Of a DNA stretch of 64,000 nucleotides, positions 41,441 to 50,889 are shown piece after piece; the stretch's first letter is position 1, and every line of letters starts with the position of its first letter. Source of the DNA: Bacteroidales bacterium UBA6851 (lineage in GTDB: Bacteria; Bacteroidota; Bacteroidia; Bacteroidales; UBA932). The position numbers and the translations under genes are program-made. Under the pieces are notes generated by a model. It had not been told where the DNA came from, searched no databases, and was given only the letters and a program-made list of their open reading frames with translations. The stretch is from positions 84,381 to 148,380 of the forward strand of contig DKDJ01000006.1 in the NCBI GenBank assembly GCA_002451795.1. The letters are read 5' to 3'.

Positions 41441-42859
41441 ATGGCAGAGTATTCTCTACAGAGCGATGCACTGCTCTCAATGATTCGCAACGGGCAGAGC
41501 ATGACACGGGGACAGAAAGTAAGTCTTGCCGTGCGCTTGAGTATTCCAGCCATTATAGCCCAGCTATCTGCAATCATCATGCAGTACATCGACGCTTCCA
41601 TGGTCGGAAGTCTTGGCGCCGAGGGTTCAGCGGCTGTAGGTCTTGTGTCCACGACTACATGGCTTTTTACTGGCACATGCTCAGCTGTAGCAGCCGGATT
41701 TACAGTCCAGGTAGCGCATAAGATAGGCTCAAATGACTGGTATGGAGCGAGAAATGTCTTAAGACAAGGAATATCTTCTACTCTGATTTTCAGCATAATA
41801 CTCGCATCGATAGGCGTCCTGATCAGCAGCCGCCTACCTATATGGCTCGGCGGAGACGAATCCATAAGGAGCGATGCATCTGCGTATTTCATGATCTTCG
41901 CATCATTTATGCCTGCCATGCAGCTCAACTACCTGGCGGGAGGAATGCTCAGATGCAGTGGAAACATGCGTATCCCAAGTCTTGTAGGAGTACTGATGTG
42001 CGTGCTCGATGTACTATTTAACTTCTTTCTCATATTTCCTACTCGACTATACACCTTCGCCGGCATTTCCATGACTATTCCCGGCGCAGGAATGGGAGTA
42101 AAAGGAGCAGCACTCGGTACGGCAGCAGCGGCAGGAAGTGCAGCAGCAATATTGCTTATTTACCTCTGGCGGCACTCTGGGGACTTGCGTCCAGGAATAG
42201 AAAAAGCCTCATTCATACCCAACAGATCAGTGTTACGTAAAGCCCTAAAAATAAGTATCCCCATGGCTTTGGAGCATATCGTCATCTGCGGTGCCCAGAT
42301 TATGACCACAGTCATTGTCGCACCGCTTGGGGTATTCGCACTGGCAGCGAACTCATTGGCAGTTACGGCAGAGAGTTTATGCTACATGCCGGGGTACGGA
42401 ATTGCTGATGCTGCCACCACTCTTGTCGGCCAGAGCGTGGGTGCAAGACAGCGCGAATTGGCAAGGAGTTTCGGGCGTATCACATTATTAATAGGCATGT
42501 CAGTAATGGGAGTTGCAGGAGTACTGATGTTCTTGTTTGCTCCTCAGATTATCGGCATTATGACTCCCGTATCTGAAGTCAGAGAACTCGGAGTGATGGC
42601 GCTGCGGATAGAAGCATTTGCAGAGCCCATGTTCGCTGCATCCATAGTAGCATACGGAGTTTTCGTAGGAGCAGCTGACACTATCATACCATGCACAATG
42701 AACTTCCTGAGCATTTGGGCTGTGCGTCTTACTTTAGCAGCGTTGCTTGCTCCGTCTTTAGGGCTCAAAGGCGTATGGATTGCCATGTGCATTGAGTTAT
42801 GTTTCAGAGGTATAATATTTCTTATAAGATTCAAACGAGAAAAATGGTTAAAGATATGA
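41441..42859 (+). CDS. MATE family efflux transporter
   Basis: A 472-residue, twelve-helix inner-membrane antiporter that expels drugs or metabolites using a sodium or proton gradient. MQYIDASMVGSLGAEG, VLFNFFLIFP and YGIADAATTLVGQSVGARQ are characteristic, with the typical internal duplication of two six-helix halves. The start at 41441 avoids a TTG inside the promoter; ATGs at 41480 and 41501 are alternatives. The stop overlaps the DUF3737 start (ATGA), and an acyltransferase follows, forming a three-gene operon. Confidence 0.93.
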   Translation: MAEYSLQSDALLSMIRNGQSMTRGQKVSLAVRLSIPAIIAQLSAIIMQYIDASMVGSLGAEGSAAVGLVSTTTWLFTGTCSAVAAGFTVQVAHKIGSNDWYGARNVLRQGISSTLIFSIILASIGVLISSRLPIWLGGDESIRSDASAYFMIFASFMPAMQLNYLAGGMLRCSGNMRIPSLVGVLMCVLDVLFNFFLIFPTRLYTFAGISMTIPGAGMGVKGAALGTAAAAGSAAAILLIYLWRHSGDLRPGIEKASFIPNRSVLRKALKISIPMALEHIVICGAQIMTTVIVAPLGVFALAANSLAVTAESLCYMPGYGIADAATTLVGQSVGARQRELARSFGRITLLIGMSVMGVAGVLMFLFAPQIIGIMTPVSEVRELGVMALRIEAFAEPMFAASIVAYGVFVGAADTIIPCTMNFLSIWAVRLTLAALLAPSLGLKGVWIAMCIELCFRGIIFLIRFKREKWLKI

Positions 42860-43728
42860 ATGTAATTAGGAATGCTGAATTCGGTGGCGAGAGGCCACTT
42901 TTCGAATCCCATGGACTACGACTTGAGAATGTAGTGATTCGCGAAGGAGAATCCGCAATAAAGGAATGTAGCGACATCGAGGCTTATGACTGCCGCTTTG
43001 AGGGAAACTATCCTTTCTGGCACGTCCACAGATTCCGTATTGAGCGTTGCTATTTCGATGTCGGAGGACGCTCAGCGCTATGGTATAGCGACCATTTGTT
43101 CATGAAAGACACTGTAATTGATGCTCCGAAAATGTTCCGCGAGATGAACGCCATTGAGATGGAGAATGTTACAATGAACGATGCTGATGAAGTCTTCTGG
43201 AGGTGCAATGATATCAAAATCAAGAACCTCACTCTCCACCAAGGCACATATCCGTTCATGTTCAGCCACGACATTGAAGTAGACGGCCTTGAGAGCGATA
43301 GCAAATACGTATTCCAATACGTTCGGAACGCGGTTATCCGCAATGCACGAATCACCACCAAAGATGCCTTCTGGGAAGTGGAAAACGTGACTATTTACGA
43401 TTCCGAACTCAACGGAGAATACCTCGGATGGCATTCAAGGAACCTCAGACTCGTCAACTGTCATATCACAGGAGAGCAGCCTCTCTGCTATGCTCACGAC
43501 CTCACACTTGAGAACTGCACATTCGGAGCCGGCTGCGACCGTGCATTCGAATATAGTACGCTGAACGCAGACATTAAGGGCGCCATCACCAACATCAAGA
43601 ACCCAATGTCAGGCAGAATAACGGCTGATGCCATTGGATCAATAACAATTGACAAAAATATAAAGGCTCCAGCGGACTGCTTGATAATGACACGAGACGG
43701 TCACATCCTTTCGGAAGTACAACAATAA
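42856..43728 (+). CDS. DUF3737 family right-handed beta-helix-like protein
   Basis: A 290-residue cytoplasmic protein of the DUF3737 family. It is built of about twelve short repeating rungs with alternating aromatic and acidic residues (YDCRFEGNYPFWHV, YFDVGGRSALWYS, TLHQGTYPFMFSH, YLGWHSRNLRLVN), as expected for a beta-helix. The end (ADCLIMTRDGHILSE) is a small cap. The family function is unknown; no catalytic pattern stands out. The start at 42856 is fixed by the ATGA overlap with the MATE gene. Confidence 0.88.
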   Translation: MNVIRNAEFGGERPLFESHGLRLENVVIREGESAIKECSDIEAYDCRFEGNYPFWHVHRFRIERCYFDVGGRSALWYSDHLFMKDTVIDAPKMFREMNAIEMENVTMNDADEVFWRCNDIKIKNLTLHQGTYPFMFSHDIEVDGLESDSKYVFQYVRNAVIRNARITTKDAFWEVENVTIYDSELNGEYLGWHSRNLRLVNCHITGEQPLCYAHDLTLENCTFGAGCDRAFEYSTLNADIKGAITNIKNPMSGRITADAIGSITIDKNIKAPADCLIMTRDGHILSEVQQ

Positions 43729-43741
43729 ACAGAAAACAGAA

Positions 43742-44671
43742 ATGCTCAGAAAAGTTTGGCAATACAGCAAAAGCTACAATATTCTTCGCTACTATGTGGA
43801 TTTCACCACGAAATCCCTTTTCTCTTCTGTAAAAATTACGGGGCGTGAAAACATCCCGACGGATGGAATGATCATGTACGCTCCCAACCACTGCGCAGCG
43901 CTTCTTGATCCACTCATGATACTGCTTCTCAAAAAAGAGCCGGTGGCTTTCGGTGCAAGGTTCGACATATTCCGCAACCCCAAGATGGCAGCAATCTTAA
44001 GGTATCTGAGAATTCTTCCCATCGCACGAGAAAGAGACGGACTGGAAGCTGTAGCAAGCAATTTCAGCACTTTCGACGAGATAGTAGAGTGCCTCGACAA
44101 CGGCGTACCATTCACTCTTTATAGTGAAGGTACCCACAGAGCTGAACGAGGAATGCTCCCGGTCAAGAAAGGCATTTTCCGGATAGCCAGGATGGCTGCC
44201 GAGAAGACAGGAAAGAAAATGTGGATAGTGCCGGTAGGTATTGACTACGAGTATTTCTTCCGCGAAGAAGGCAAAGCAGCAGTAAGGGTCGGGAAGCCTC
44301 TAGACCTTATGCAGTATTTCGAAGACCATCAGGACCTTACTGAATTTCAAGTTTATAAAGGACTATGTAACTGGCTTCAAGAGAGCGACTTGTCCCTAAT
44401 AGGACGCATTCCAGAGCGTTCGCACAAAAGACTGCCGCTTAGATGCGCTCTTGGGGTCGTCAGCCTGCCTGTATTTGCCGCCTTTGCCATACCGGCAGCT
44501 CCGATTTGGCTCAGCGCCACGCTTATCCTCAAAAATTTTAAAGACAAGGCATGGACGCATACGGTATACTTCGGGCTGAGGCTCGCGCTTCCGATTTTCG
44601 TACCCTTCTACTGGGTATTCGAGAAACTGAGGCTCTTCTATACCAACATTCTGGAAGACCTGAAGAAATAG
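43742..44671 (+). CDS. 1-acyl-glycerol-3-phosphate acyltransferase-like protein
   Basis: A 309-residue PlsC-fold acyltransferase. The HX4D catalytic site is represented by NHCAALLDPLMI, and the acceptor block is SEGTHRAERG, where EGTH replaces EGTR. Two hydrophobic helices near the C-terminus (GVVSLPVFAAFAIPAAPIWL and GLRLALPIFVPFYW) anchor it. It acylates a lysophospholipid or another lipid acceptor. It follows DUF3737 by 13 bases, in the MATE operon, and is convergent with the hydroxyacid dehydrogenase. Confidence 0.87.
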   Translation: MLRKVWQYSKSYNILRYYVDFTTKSLFSSVKITGRENIPTDGMIMYAPNHCAALLDPLMILLLKKEPVAFGARFDIFRNPKMAAILRYLRILPIARERDGLEAVASNFSTFDEIVECLDNGVPFTLYSEGTHRAERGMLPVKKGIFRIARMAAEKTGKKMWIVPVGIDYEYFFREEGKAAVRVGKPLDLMQYFEDHQDLTEFQVYKGLCNWLQESDLSLIGRIPERSHKRLPLRCALGVVSLPVFAAFAIPAAPIWLSATLILKNFKDKAWTHTVYFGLRLALPIFVPFYWVFEKLRLFYTNILEDLKK

Positions 44672-44695
44672 GTCTTCTCAAAGGTACAAGAAGCC

Positions 44696-45622
44696 CTACC
44701 AGCCCTTACGTATATTCCCAGCGATCCCGGACACAAGACGGACAAGGGATTCACGGCTTGCCCATGCCGTATGCGGAGAAAAACTAAACCGTTCTGGATG
44801 TTTCACATGTAGAAGCGGACTATCCTCAGGGAGTGGCTCTGTCACAAAAACATCAAGCGCCGCACCAGCAATAACGCCTTCATCCACAGCAGATGCAAGG
44901 GCTTTTTCATCCACGATGCCGCCTCGTCCGAGATTCAAGACGACGGAATGAGGCTGCATTAGGGAAAGTTCGTGCGCCCCGATAAGACCAGATGTACGCT
45001 CATTGAGCGGAGCATGCACACTCACCACATCAGAAATGGAAAGTAGCTCTTCAAGACTGAGACTTGGGTACTCTTTACAGTGCGATGTTCCTGAAGTTGA
45101 ATAATATACGACTCTCATCCCGAAAGCTTCAGCAACGTGAGCGACACGACTGCCTATGGTGCCCATGCCGACTATTCCTATAGTCTTGCCGGCAAGTTCC
45201 GGGAACGGCCGGCTGACATTTGTAAAAATACCGCAATGACTATAACTGCCATCCTTTACAAAACGGTCAAAATACGAAGTCGAACCAAGAAGAGAGAGCA
45301 GATGCGCAAATGTAGCCTGAACAACAGCATCTGTAGAATACCCTGCCACATTACGCACCTTTATACCCCTTGCTTCAGCAGCCTTGAGATCAATATTGTT
45401 CACGCCGGTAGCAGCCTCGCAGATAAGCTTTAGGCGTGAAGCTCTCGAAAGCAATTCTTCGTCCACCCTTACCTTATTGACGATAAGCACATCACAATCA
45501 CTCACACGCTCCAACGCCTCTTCTCTGCTGCTGACAGGATACGCCACATACTCTCCAAGAGCCTTTACTTCATCCATAGGGGTATCCCCCAGAGTGGATG
45601 CGTCAAGATATACTATTTTCAT
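44696..45622 (-). CDS. D-2-hydroxyacid dehydrogenase
   Basis: A 308-residue NAD-dependent dehydrogenase of the glyoxylate/D-lactate/phosphoglycerate type. The nucleotide loop VGMGTIGSRVA, catalytic Arg in NLGRGGIVDEKAL, Glu in DVFVTEPLPEDSPL and His in FSPHTAWAS are all intact, so it should be active. Substrate is not determinable, but glycerate or hydroxypyruvate types are plausible. The start at 45622 is used because a longer frame begins with sequence unlike the family. Its promoter box is at 45646-45653. Confidence 0.92.
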   Translation of the reverse strand: MKIVYLDASTLGDTPMDEVKALGEYVAYPVSSREEALERVSDCDVLIVNKVRVDEELLSRASRLKLICEAATGVNNIDLKAAEARGIKVRNVAGYSTDAVVQATFAHLLSLLGSTSYFDRFVKDGSYSHCGIFTNVSRPFPELAGKTIGIVGMGTIGSRVAHVAEAFGMRVVYYSTSGTSHCKEYPSLSLEELLSISDVVSVHAPLNERTSGLIGAHELSLMQPHSVVLNLGRGGIVDEKALASAVDEGVIAGAALDVFVTEPLPEDSPLLHVKHPERFSFSPHTAWASRESLVRLVSGIAGNIRKGW

Positions 45623-45645
45623 AACATATATTACTTTTCCTGTTT

Positions 45646-45653
45646 CAAATATA
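45646..45653 (-). promoter_or_regulatory. Predicted -7 box of the D-2-hydroxyacid dehydrogenase gene
   Basis: Minus-strand TATATTTG, 23 bases before the ATG at 45622. No clear -33 partner is seen. Confidence 0.45.
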
Positions 45654-45672
45654 AGTATTTTTTCTTTCTGTC

Positions 45673-45704
45673 CTTGCCAAACTCGCACTAATGATGTATA
45701 TTTG
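45673..45704 (+). promoter_or_regulatory. Promoter of the xylanolytic locus
   Basis: CTTG (45673-45676), 20 bases, TATATTTG (45697-45704) fits the -33/-7 consensus. Transcription starts about 55 bases before the GH43-esterase ATG. No other strong promoter precedes the GH10 gene, 20 bases after the first gene, so the two are probably cotranscribed. Confidence 0.65.
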
Positions 45705-45763
45705 TTTCCCGTGTGCATGCTAAAGCATGAGCAACAACGACTCAACTAATAATCACAATATTT

Positions 45764-48652
45764 ATGAAAATGCAAAGAATCATTTGTTCTGCCGCAGGAC
45801 TCGCATTGATGCTCGGATTCTCAGTCACAGCATCCGCACAGACCCCTGTCGGCACGGGCAACCCTTATCTTCCTCTTTGGGAACATCTCCCAGATGGAGA
45901 GCCAAGGGTATTTGAAGATCCGGACAATCCGGGAAAGTATCGTGCTTATATCATTGGTTCACATGACCTTGAATACAAGGCCTATTGTGGTGCCGATATA
46001 CGCATGTGGTCAGCCCCAGTGGAGGATCTTACCGCATGGAGAGATGAAGGTCCTATATTTACCTATGAGGTAGGTGGAGAATGGGACACCATGTATGCTC
46101 CTGATCTTGTAGAGGTTAATAGGCCAGACGGCACAAGAGAGTATTACCTATATCCTCATAGCCGCGGAGCCAACCGTGAACCTATGGTCTGCAAAGGCAG
46201 TCGCCCTGACGGGCCATTTACGCCAGTCAATCTAACTCCAGACGGGAAACGAACCCTACCTGGAAGCATTATCGGATTCGACCCGTCTATATATGTAGAG
46301 CAGATTACAGACAAGTCCGACCCAGACTACAACATCGGATTCAGAGCTTATGCATTCTGGGGCTACCAGATCTCCAATGCTGCTCAGCTTGACCAGCAAA
46401 CCATGTATTCTGTAAGGCCGGGAACGGATGTGATTCCTTACTTCATTCCATCAAGTGCCCGTTACGGAGTCATCAGAGACCCAGAAGGGACCACCTATCC
46501 AGCCCTTTACAAAGGCCAGAACCCAGGAGACTTCAACTTCTACGAAGCTTCTTCCATCAGAAAGGTCGGCAACAAATTCCTTATGATTTTCTCCGGCTAC
46601 TCTGGACCAGACTATGGACTGAGCAGTTCCAACTCCACACTTAGATATGCTTATGGAGACTCACCTCTCGGACCATGGAGAAGCGGTGGAGTCCTAGTGG
46701 ACTCACGCGGAGTCGTACTCAACGAAGATGGCAGTGCACTTACCACCACCAATTCAGGCCACAACACACATGGAAGTCTCCAGGAAATCAACGGCCAGTG
46801 GTATGTATTCTATCATCGCCCGCCGCGTGACTTCGGATTTGCACGTCAGGCCATGGTGGCACCAGTTAGCATCGAATGGGATGAGAAGCCAGTATCTGAA
46901 GGTGGCAAGGTAGTTATCCGCGGATATAATCCATACGCCAAGGACAAGAAATGGTTAGCAGCAGCCTCCAACGGAGACACATACACCGGAGCAGAAGTAA
47001 CTTCAGAAGGCTTTCAGGTATTTGGACTAGATCCGTTCAAGTATTACTCTGCCGGATACGCATGCTATTTCTCAAACAACAACGCCCTTCAGGACAGTTG
47101 GGATATCTGGGACAATAACATGGATGTCAATGTAGAGCAAGATGATATCGTTGGATTCAAGTATTTCGGATTCGGCGGACTGTCTAAAGCACAGAAAGGG
47201 CTCAAACCTTTCAGAGGCACTCGACCAGGTGACAAGACAGCTATCAACATATTCCTTACCCCTAAGACCGCCAAAGCATTCAAAATCAAGGTCATGCTCG
47301 ACGGACCATACGCCAACAAAGCATGGAGCGGCAAGCAGATTGCAGAAATCGAGATTCCTGCACGCTCATCAAGAATGCCGCTTAAGTTCACTGCAGACGT
47401 TTCTAAATATGTGGACAAACTCGGCGGCAAGCACGCCATCTATCTCGTAGCAGAAGGCGAAGACAAGCAGTTGTGCGTACTTCACGGACTCGGATTCAGC
47501 AACAAGAAGCAGTCTATTGACATGCCAGAAGTGCCAAAAGTTGACATCAAGGTCAACGGAACCTCTATTGACATGCCTGCTACACCTGTAAGGTTTAGCC
47601 ATCAGAACGGCTACACAGGATACAATAACTACGAAGCCGAATTCGGAATTCCTGCCACAGAAACCGCTATTCCTGTAGTGAGCGCTACCTGCAGCAATCC
47701 TGACGTCAAGATTTCTGTGACCCAGCCTACCTCAAAATACGGCAAGGCTACCATCGTATGTGACTATAAGGGAATGGTTAAGACATATACCTTGAGCCTG
47801 AAAACCGCCAATGAGACTGCCACAGCCATGAAGATTGTGGAAGACGGAGGCAGCGGACCTTACAAAGCCATCATGGTCACCGAGCCAAGTCTTGAAGCCC
47901 ACACGGTATTCCGTCCTGCAGATCTTTCTGTATTCGGGAAAGACAACCCACTTCCTATTCTCGTATGGGGCAACGGAGCATGCACCAACTCGCCTTGGGA
48001 GCACGTCAACTTCCTCAATGAAATAGCATCTCACGGATATATTGTCATTGCCACAGGATATATGCCTGTCCCAGGCAAGACCAATTACGGTGCCATGTCC
48101 ACGTCAGAGCAGCAGATTGAAAGCATTGACTGGGCTGAAAAGGTCAATTCTGATCCGGCAAGCCCTTATTTCAACAAACTCGACACCAAGAGCATCGCTG
48201 CAGCCGGAATGTCTTGCGGCGGACTTCAAACCCTGAGCAATGTGGCAGACAAGCGTCTCAAGACCGTAATGATATGCAATAGCGGTCTCTTCGTGGATAG
48301 CTCCACTGCAGTACCAGGAATGCCGATGCCTCACAAGGAAAGCCTTAAAGATATCCACACACCTATTCTATATATGCTCGGCGGTCCTGAGGACATAGCA
48401 TACAACAACGGGATGGATGATTTCAAGCGCATTGATCACGTACTTGCCGTGGCTGTAAACTATCCAGTAGGACACGGAGGCACCTATGCCCAACCTCACG
48501 GCGGCGAGTTCTCCGTGGTAGCGCTCAAGTGGCTTGACTGGAATCTCAAGGGCGATAGAAGTGCACTTATGTTCTTCGTCGGTGAGAAGCCAGGCATACT
48601 TCAGAGAGAAGGCTGGAGCGTAGAGAGCAAATTCAGAATGCCAAGAAGATAA
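45764..48652 (+). CDS. Secreted GH43 glycosidase-CBM-esterase fusion
   Basis: A 962-residue exported bifunctional enzyme. A signal peptide (residues 1-26) precedes a GH43 beta-propeller: D52 in VFEDPDN, APDLVEV, D173 in GFDPSIY, E261 in FYEASSI and HNTHGSLQE. About 400-600 looks like a CBM6-type module (FKYYSAGYACYF, KVMLDGPYANKAWSG). About 600-690 is a linker/Ig-like region, then a C-terminal alpha/beta hydrolase with nucleophile S817 in GMSCGG and GHGGTYAQPH as the His motif. It probably removes arabinose or xylose side groups and acyl esters from arabinoxylan. The exact GH43 activity is not decided by sequence alone. Confidence 0.85.
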   Translation: MKMQRIICSAAGLALMLGFSVTASAQTPVGTGNPYLPLWEHLPDGEPRVFEDPDNPGKYRAYIIGSHDLEYKAYCGADIRMWSAPVEDLTAWRDEGPIFTYEVGGEWDTMYAPDLVEVNRPDGTREYYLYPHSRGANREPMVCKGSRPDGPFTPVNLTPDGKRTLPGSIIGFDPSIYVEQITDKSDPDYNIGFRAYAFWGYQISNAAQLDQQTMYSVRPGTDVIPYFIPSSARYGVIRDPEGTTYPALYKGQNPGDFNFYEASSIRKVGNKFLMIFSGYSGPDYGLSSSNSTLRYAYGDSPLGPWRSGGVLVDSRGVVLNEDGSALTTTNSGHNTHGSLQEINGQWYVFYHRPPRDFGFARQAMVAPVSIEWDEKPVSEGGKVVIRGYNPYAKDKKWLAAASNGDTYTGAEVTSEGFQVFGLDPFKYYSAGYACYFSNNNALQDSWDIWDNNMDVNVEQDDIVGFKYFGFGGLSKAQKGLKPFRGTRPGDKTAINIFLTPKTAKAFKIKVMLDGPYANKAWSGKQIAEIEIPARSSRMPLKFTADVSKYVDKLGGKHAIYLVAEGEDKQLCVLHGLGFSNKKQSIDMPEVPKVDIKVNGTSIDMPATPVRFSHQNGYTGYNNYEAEFGIPATETAIPVVSATCSNPDVKISVTQPTSKYGKATIVCDYKGMVKTYTLSLKTANETATAMKIVEDGGSGPYKAIMVTEPSLEAHTVFRPADLSVFGKDNPLPILVWGNGACTNSPWEHVNFLNEIASHGYIVIATGYMPVPGKTNYGAMSTSEQQIESIDWAEKVNSDPASPYFNKLDTKSIAAAGMSCGGLQTLSNVADKRLKTVMICNSGLFVDSSTAVPGMPMPHKESLKDIHTPILYMLGGPEDIAYNNGMDDFKRIDHVLAVAVNYPVGHGGTYAQPHGGEFSVVALKWLDWNLKGDRSALMFFVGEKPGILQREGWSVESKFRMPRR

Positions 48653-48672
48653 TTTTCATTCAATATCATTTT

Positions 48673-50820
48673 ATGAAAGCATTAAAAACCACTGTTTGCG
48701 CACTTGCACTTGCTGCATGTGCCATCGCAACGGCTCAGCCGCGAGGACGCGCGCCTCAGCCTATCACAGACGGTCTAAAAGATGCCTACAAAGATTATTT
48801 CAAGGTAGGTGTCGCCGTCAACGTCAACAACGTCACTGACCCGGCACAGATTGCCCTTATCCAGAGGGAGTTCAACAGCATCACCGCTGAAAACGCGATG
48901 AAGCCGCAGCCTACAGAGCCGAAGAAAGGCGAGTACAACTGGGAAGACGCAGATAAGATTGCAGACTTCTGCCGCAAGAACGGCATCAAACTCCGCGGAC
49001 ACTGCCTTGTATGGCACAGCCAGATCGGAACCTGGATGTATCAGGACGAGAAAGGACAGCTTCTTCCAAAAGAAGAGTTCTTCGCCAACATGAAGAGCCA
49101 CATCAACGCCATCGTTTCACGTTACAAGGATATCGTTTACTGCTGGGATGTAGTAAACGAGGCAATGGCAGACGAGCAGCGTTGGCCAGGTGCATCACCT
49201 TACCGCAACTCCCCTCTCTACCAGATTGCCGGAGATGAATTCATCGCCAAGGCATTCGAGTATGCACGTGAAGCAGACCCTAATGCACTTCTTTTCTACA
49301 ATGACTACAACGATGCAGATCCAGCAAAATGCCAGAGAATCTGCGACATGGTCAAGAAGATGAAGGACGCCGGAGTTCCTATCGACGGTATCGGTATGCA
49401 GGGACACTACAATATCTACGGACCTACTCCTGAGGCTATTGACGCAGCCATCACTAAATATGCACAGCTCGTTGATCATATCCATATCACAGAACTTGAC
49501 ATCCGCGTCAATGAGGACATGGGTGGCGGACTCCGCTTCAACCAGGGTGCCACTCAGGTTGCAGATTACGAGAAAGTCCTTCAGGAAGACCAGTATGCCC
49601 AGCTCTTCAGAGTTCTCCGCAAGCATTCAGATGTAGTTGATTGCGTTACTTTCTGGAACCTCGGTGACAAGGATTCTTGGCTCGGTGTAAACAACTACCC
49701 TCTTCTTTTCGATGCTGACTATCAGCCAAAGAGAGCTTACACCATCGTTAAGCATTTCGACCCTTCACAAGACAACGCTGTAATCAAGGAAGACTTCGTT
49801 CCTTCATCATTCAATGCACCTGGACAGGACTATCCTATGGTAAACTCTCAGGGATATGCTCGCTTCCGCGTAAATGCTCCTAAAGCCACTTCTGTAATCG
49901 TCAGCCTCGGACTCGGCGGACAGGGCGGTACCGTACTTCGCAAGGGTGACGACGGATACTGGTGGGGAACCACTGCCGGACCTATGGACGAAGGATTCCA
50001 CTATTATCACCTTACAATTGACGGTGGCGTTGTCAACGACCCAGGTACAGGTTTCTTCTTCGGCTCATGCCGCTGGGAGAGCGGAATTGAAATTCCTGCA
50101 CACGATCAGGACTTCTACGCAGAGAAGAACATCCCTCATGGAAATGTAGAGCAGGTTCTCTTCTGGTCAGAAAGCACCAAGCAGGTACGCCGTGCATTCG
50201 TTTATACTCCTCCTACCTACGACTCAAGCAAGAACAAGAAATATCCTGTACTTTACCTCCAGCATGGTTGGGGCGAGAACGAGACCTCTTGGCCTGTACA
50301 GGGTAAGGCCGGGCTCATCATGGACAACATGATCAATGACGGACGTGTAGAGCCATTCATCGTAGTCATGACCTATGGTATGACCAATGACGTGGTATTC
50401 GGACGTATGGGTGGATTCACAGCAAAAGAGTTCGAGACCGTACTCGTAGATGAGCTTGTTCCATACATCGACTCACACTACCGTACAAAAGCCAAGAAGG
50501 AATTCCGCGCTATGGCCGGACTTTCAATGGGTGGTATGGAAACCCACGCTATCACCCTTCGCAGGCCTGAGACATTTGGATATTGGGGACTTCTCAGCGG
50601 TGGCACCTACACCCCAGAAGAAGTTGCCGGCACTGGTGTAAAGGGAATCTTCATCGGATGTGGAAGCAAGGAGAATCCTGATGGCGTCACCAAGGCCGCA
50701 GAGGCTCTTAAAGCTGCCGGATACAATGCCATGTCATATGTATCACCTGGCACAGCACATGAATTCCTCACATGGCGTCGCTGCCTCTATGAAATGGCTC
50801 CGATGCTCTTCAAGAAATAG
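48673..50820 (+). CDS. GH10 endo-xylanase fused to feruloyl esterase
   Basis: A 715-residue exported enzyme. A signal peptide (about 1-21) precedes the GH10 barrel with acid/base E163 in WDVVNEAMAD and nucleophile E274 in HITELDIRV. About 385-475 is a CBM48-like/early-set domain (YARFRVNAPKATSV). The C-terminal esterase D-type domain has the oxyanion QHGWGENETSW, nucleophile S618 in AGLSMGGM and His696 in GTAHEFLTW. It should cut xylan backbone and release ferulate in one chain, as in known Prevotella xylanase-esterase fusions. It lies 20 bases after the GH43 gene. Confidence 0.93.
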   Translation: MKALKTTVCALALAACAIATAQPRGRAPQPITDGLKDAYKDYFKVGVAVNVNNVTDPAQIALIQREFNSITAENAMKPQPTEPKKGEYNWEDADKIADFCRKNGIKLRGHCLVWHSQIGTWMYQDEKGQLLPKEEFFANMKSHINAIVSRYKDIVYCWDVVNEAMADEQRWPGASPYRNSPLYQIAGDEFIAKAFEYAREADPNALLFYNDYNDADPAKCQRICDMVKKMKDAGVPIDGIGMQGHYNIYGPTPEAIDAAITKYAQLVDHIHITELDIRVNEDMGGGLRFNQGATQVADYEKVLQEDQYAQLFRVLRKHSDVVDCVTFWNLGDKDSWLGVNNYPLLFDADYQPKRAYTIVKHFDPSQDNAVIKEDFVPSSFNAPGQDYPMVNSQGYARFRVNAPKATSVIVSLGLGGQGGTVLRKGDDGYWWGTTAGPMDEGFHYYHLTIDGGVVNDPGTGFFFGSCRWESGIEIPAHDQDFYAEKNIPHGNVEQVLFWSESTKQVRRAFVYTPPTYDSSKNKKYPVLYLQHGWGENETSWPVQGKAGLIMDNMINDGRVEPFIVVMTYGMTNDVVFGRMGGFTAKEFETVLVDELVPYIDSHYRTKAKKEFRAMAGLSMGGMETHAITLRRPETFGYWGLLSGGTYTPEEVAGTGVKGIFIGCGSKENPDGVTKAAEALKAAGYNAMSYVSPGTAHEFLTWRRCLYEMAPMLFKK

Positions 50821-50832
50821 TTTATACACTAT

Positions 50833-50874
50833 ATACGCAAAGAGGTGGCCAGCTTTGGTCACCTCTTTGCGTAT
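50833..50874. terminator. Strong hairpin between convergent xylanase and cysteine desulfidase genes
   Basis: Arms 50833-50850 and 50857-50874 form an 18-bp stem with one G-U pair and a 6-base loop. It lies between two stops and probably terminates both strands. Confidence 0.85.
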
Positions 50875-50889
50875 CTGTTTAATGCTAAC

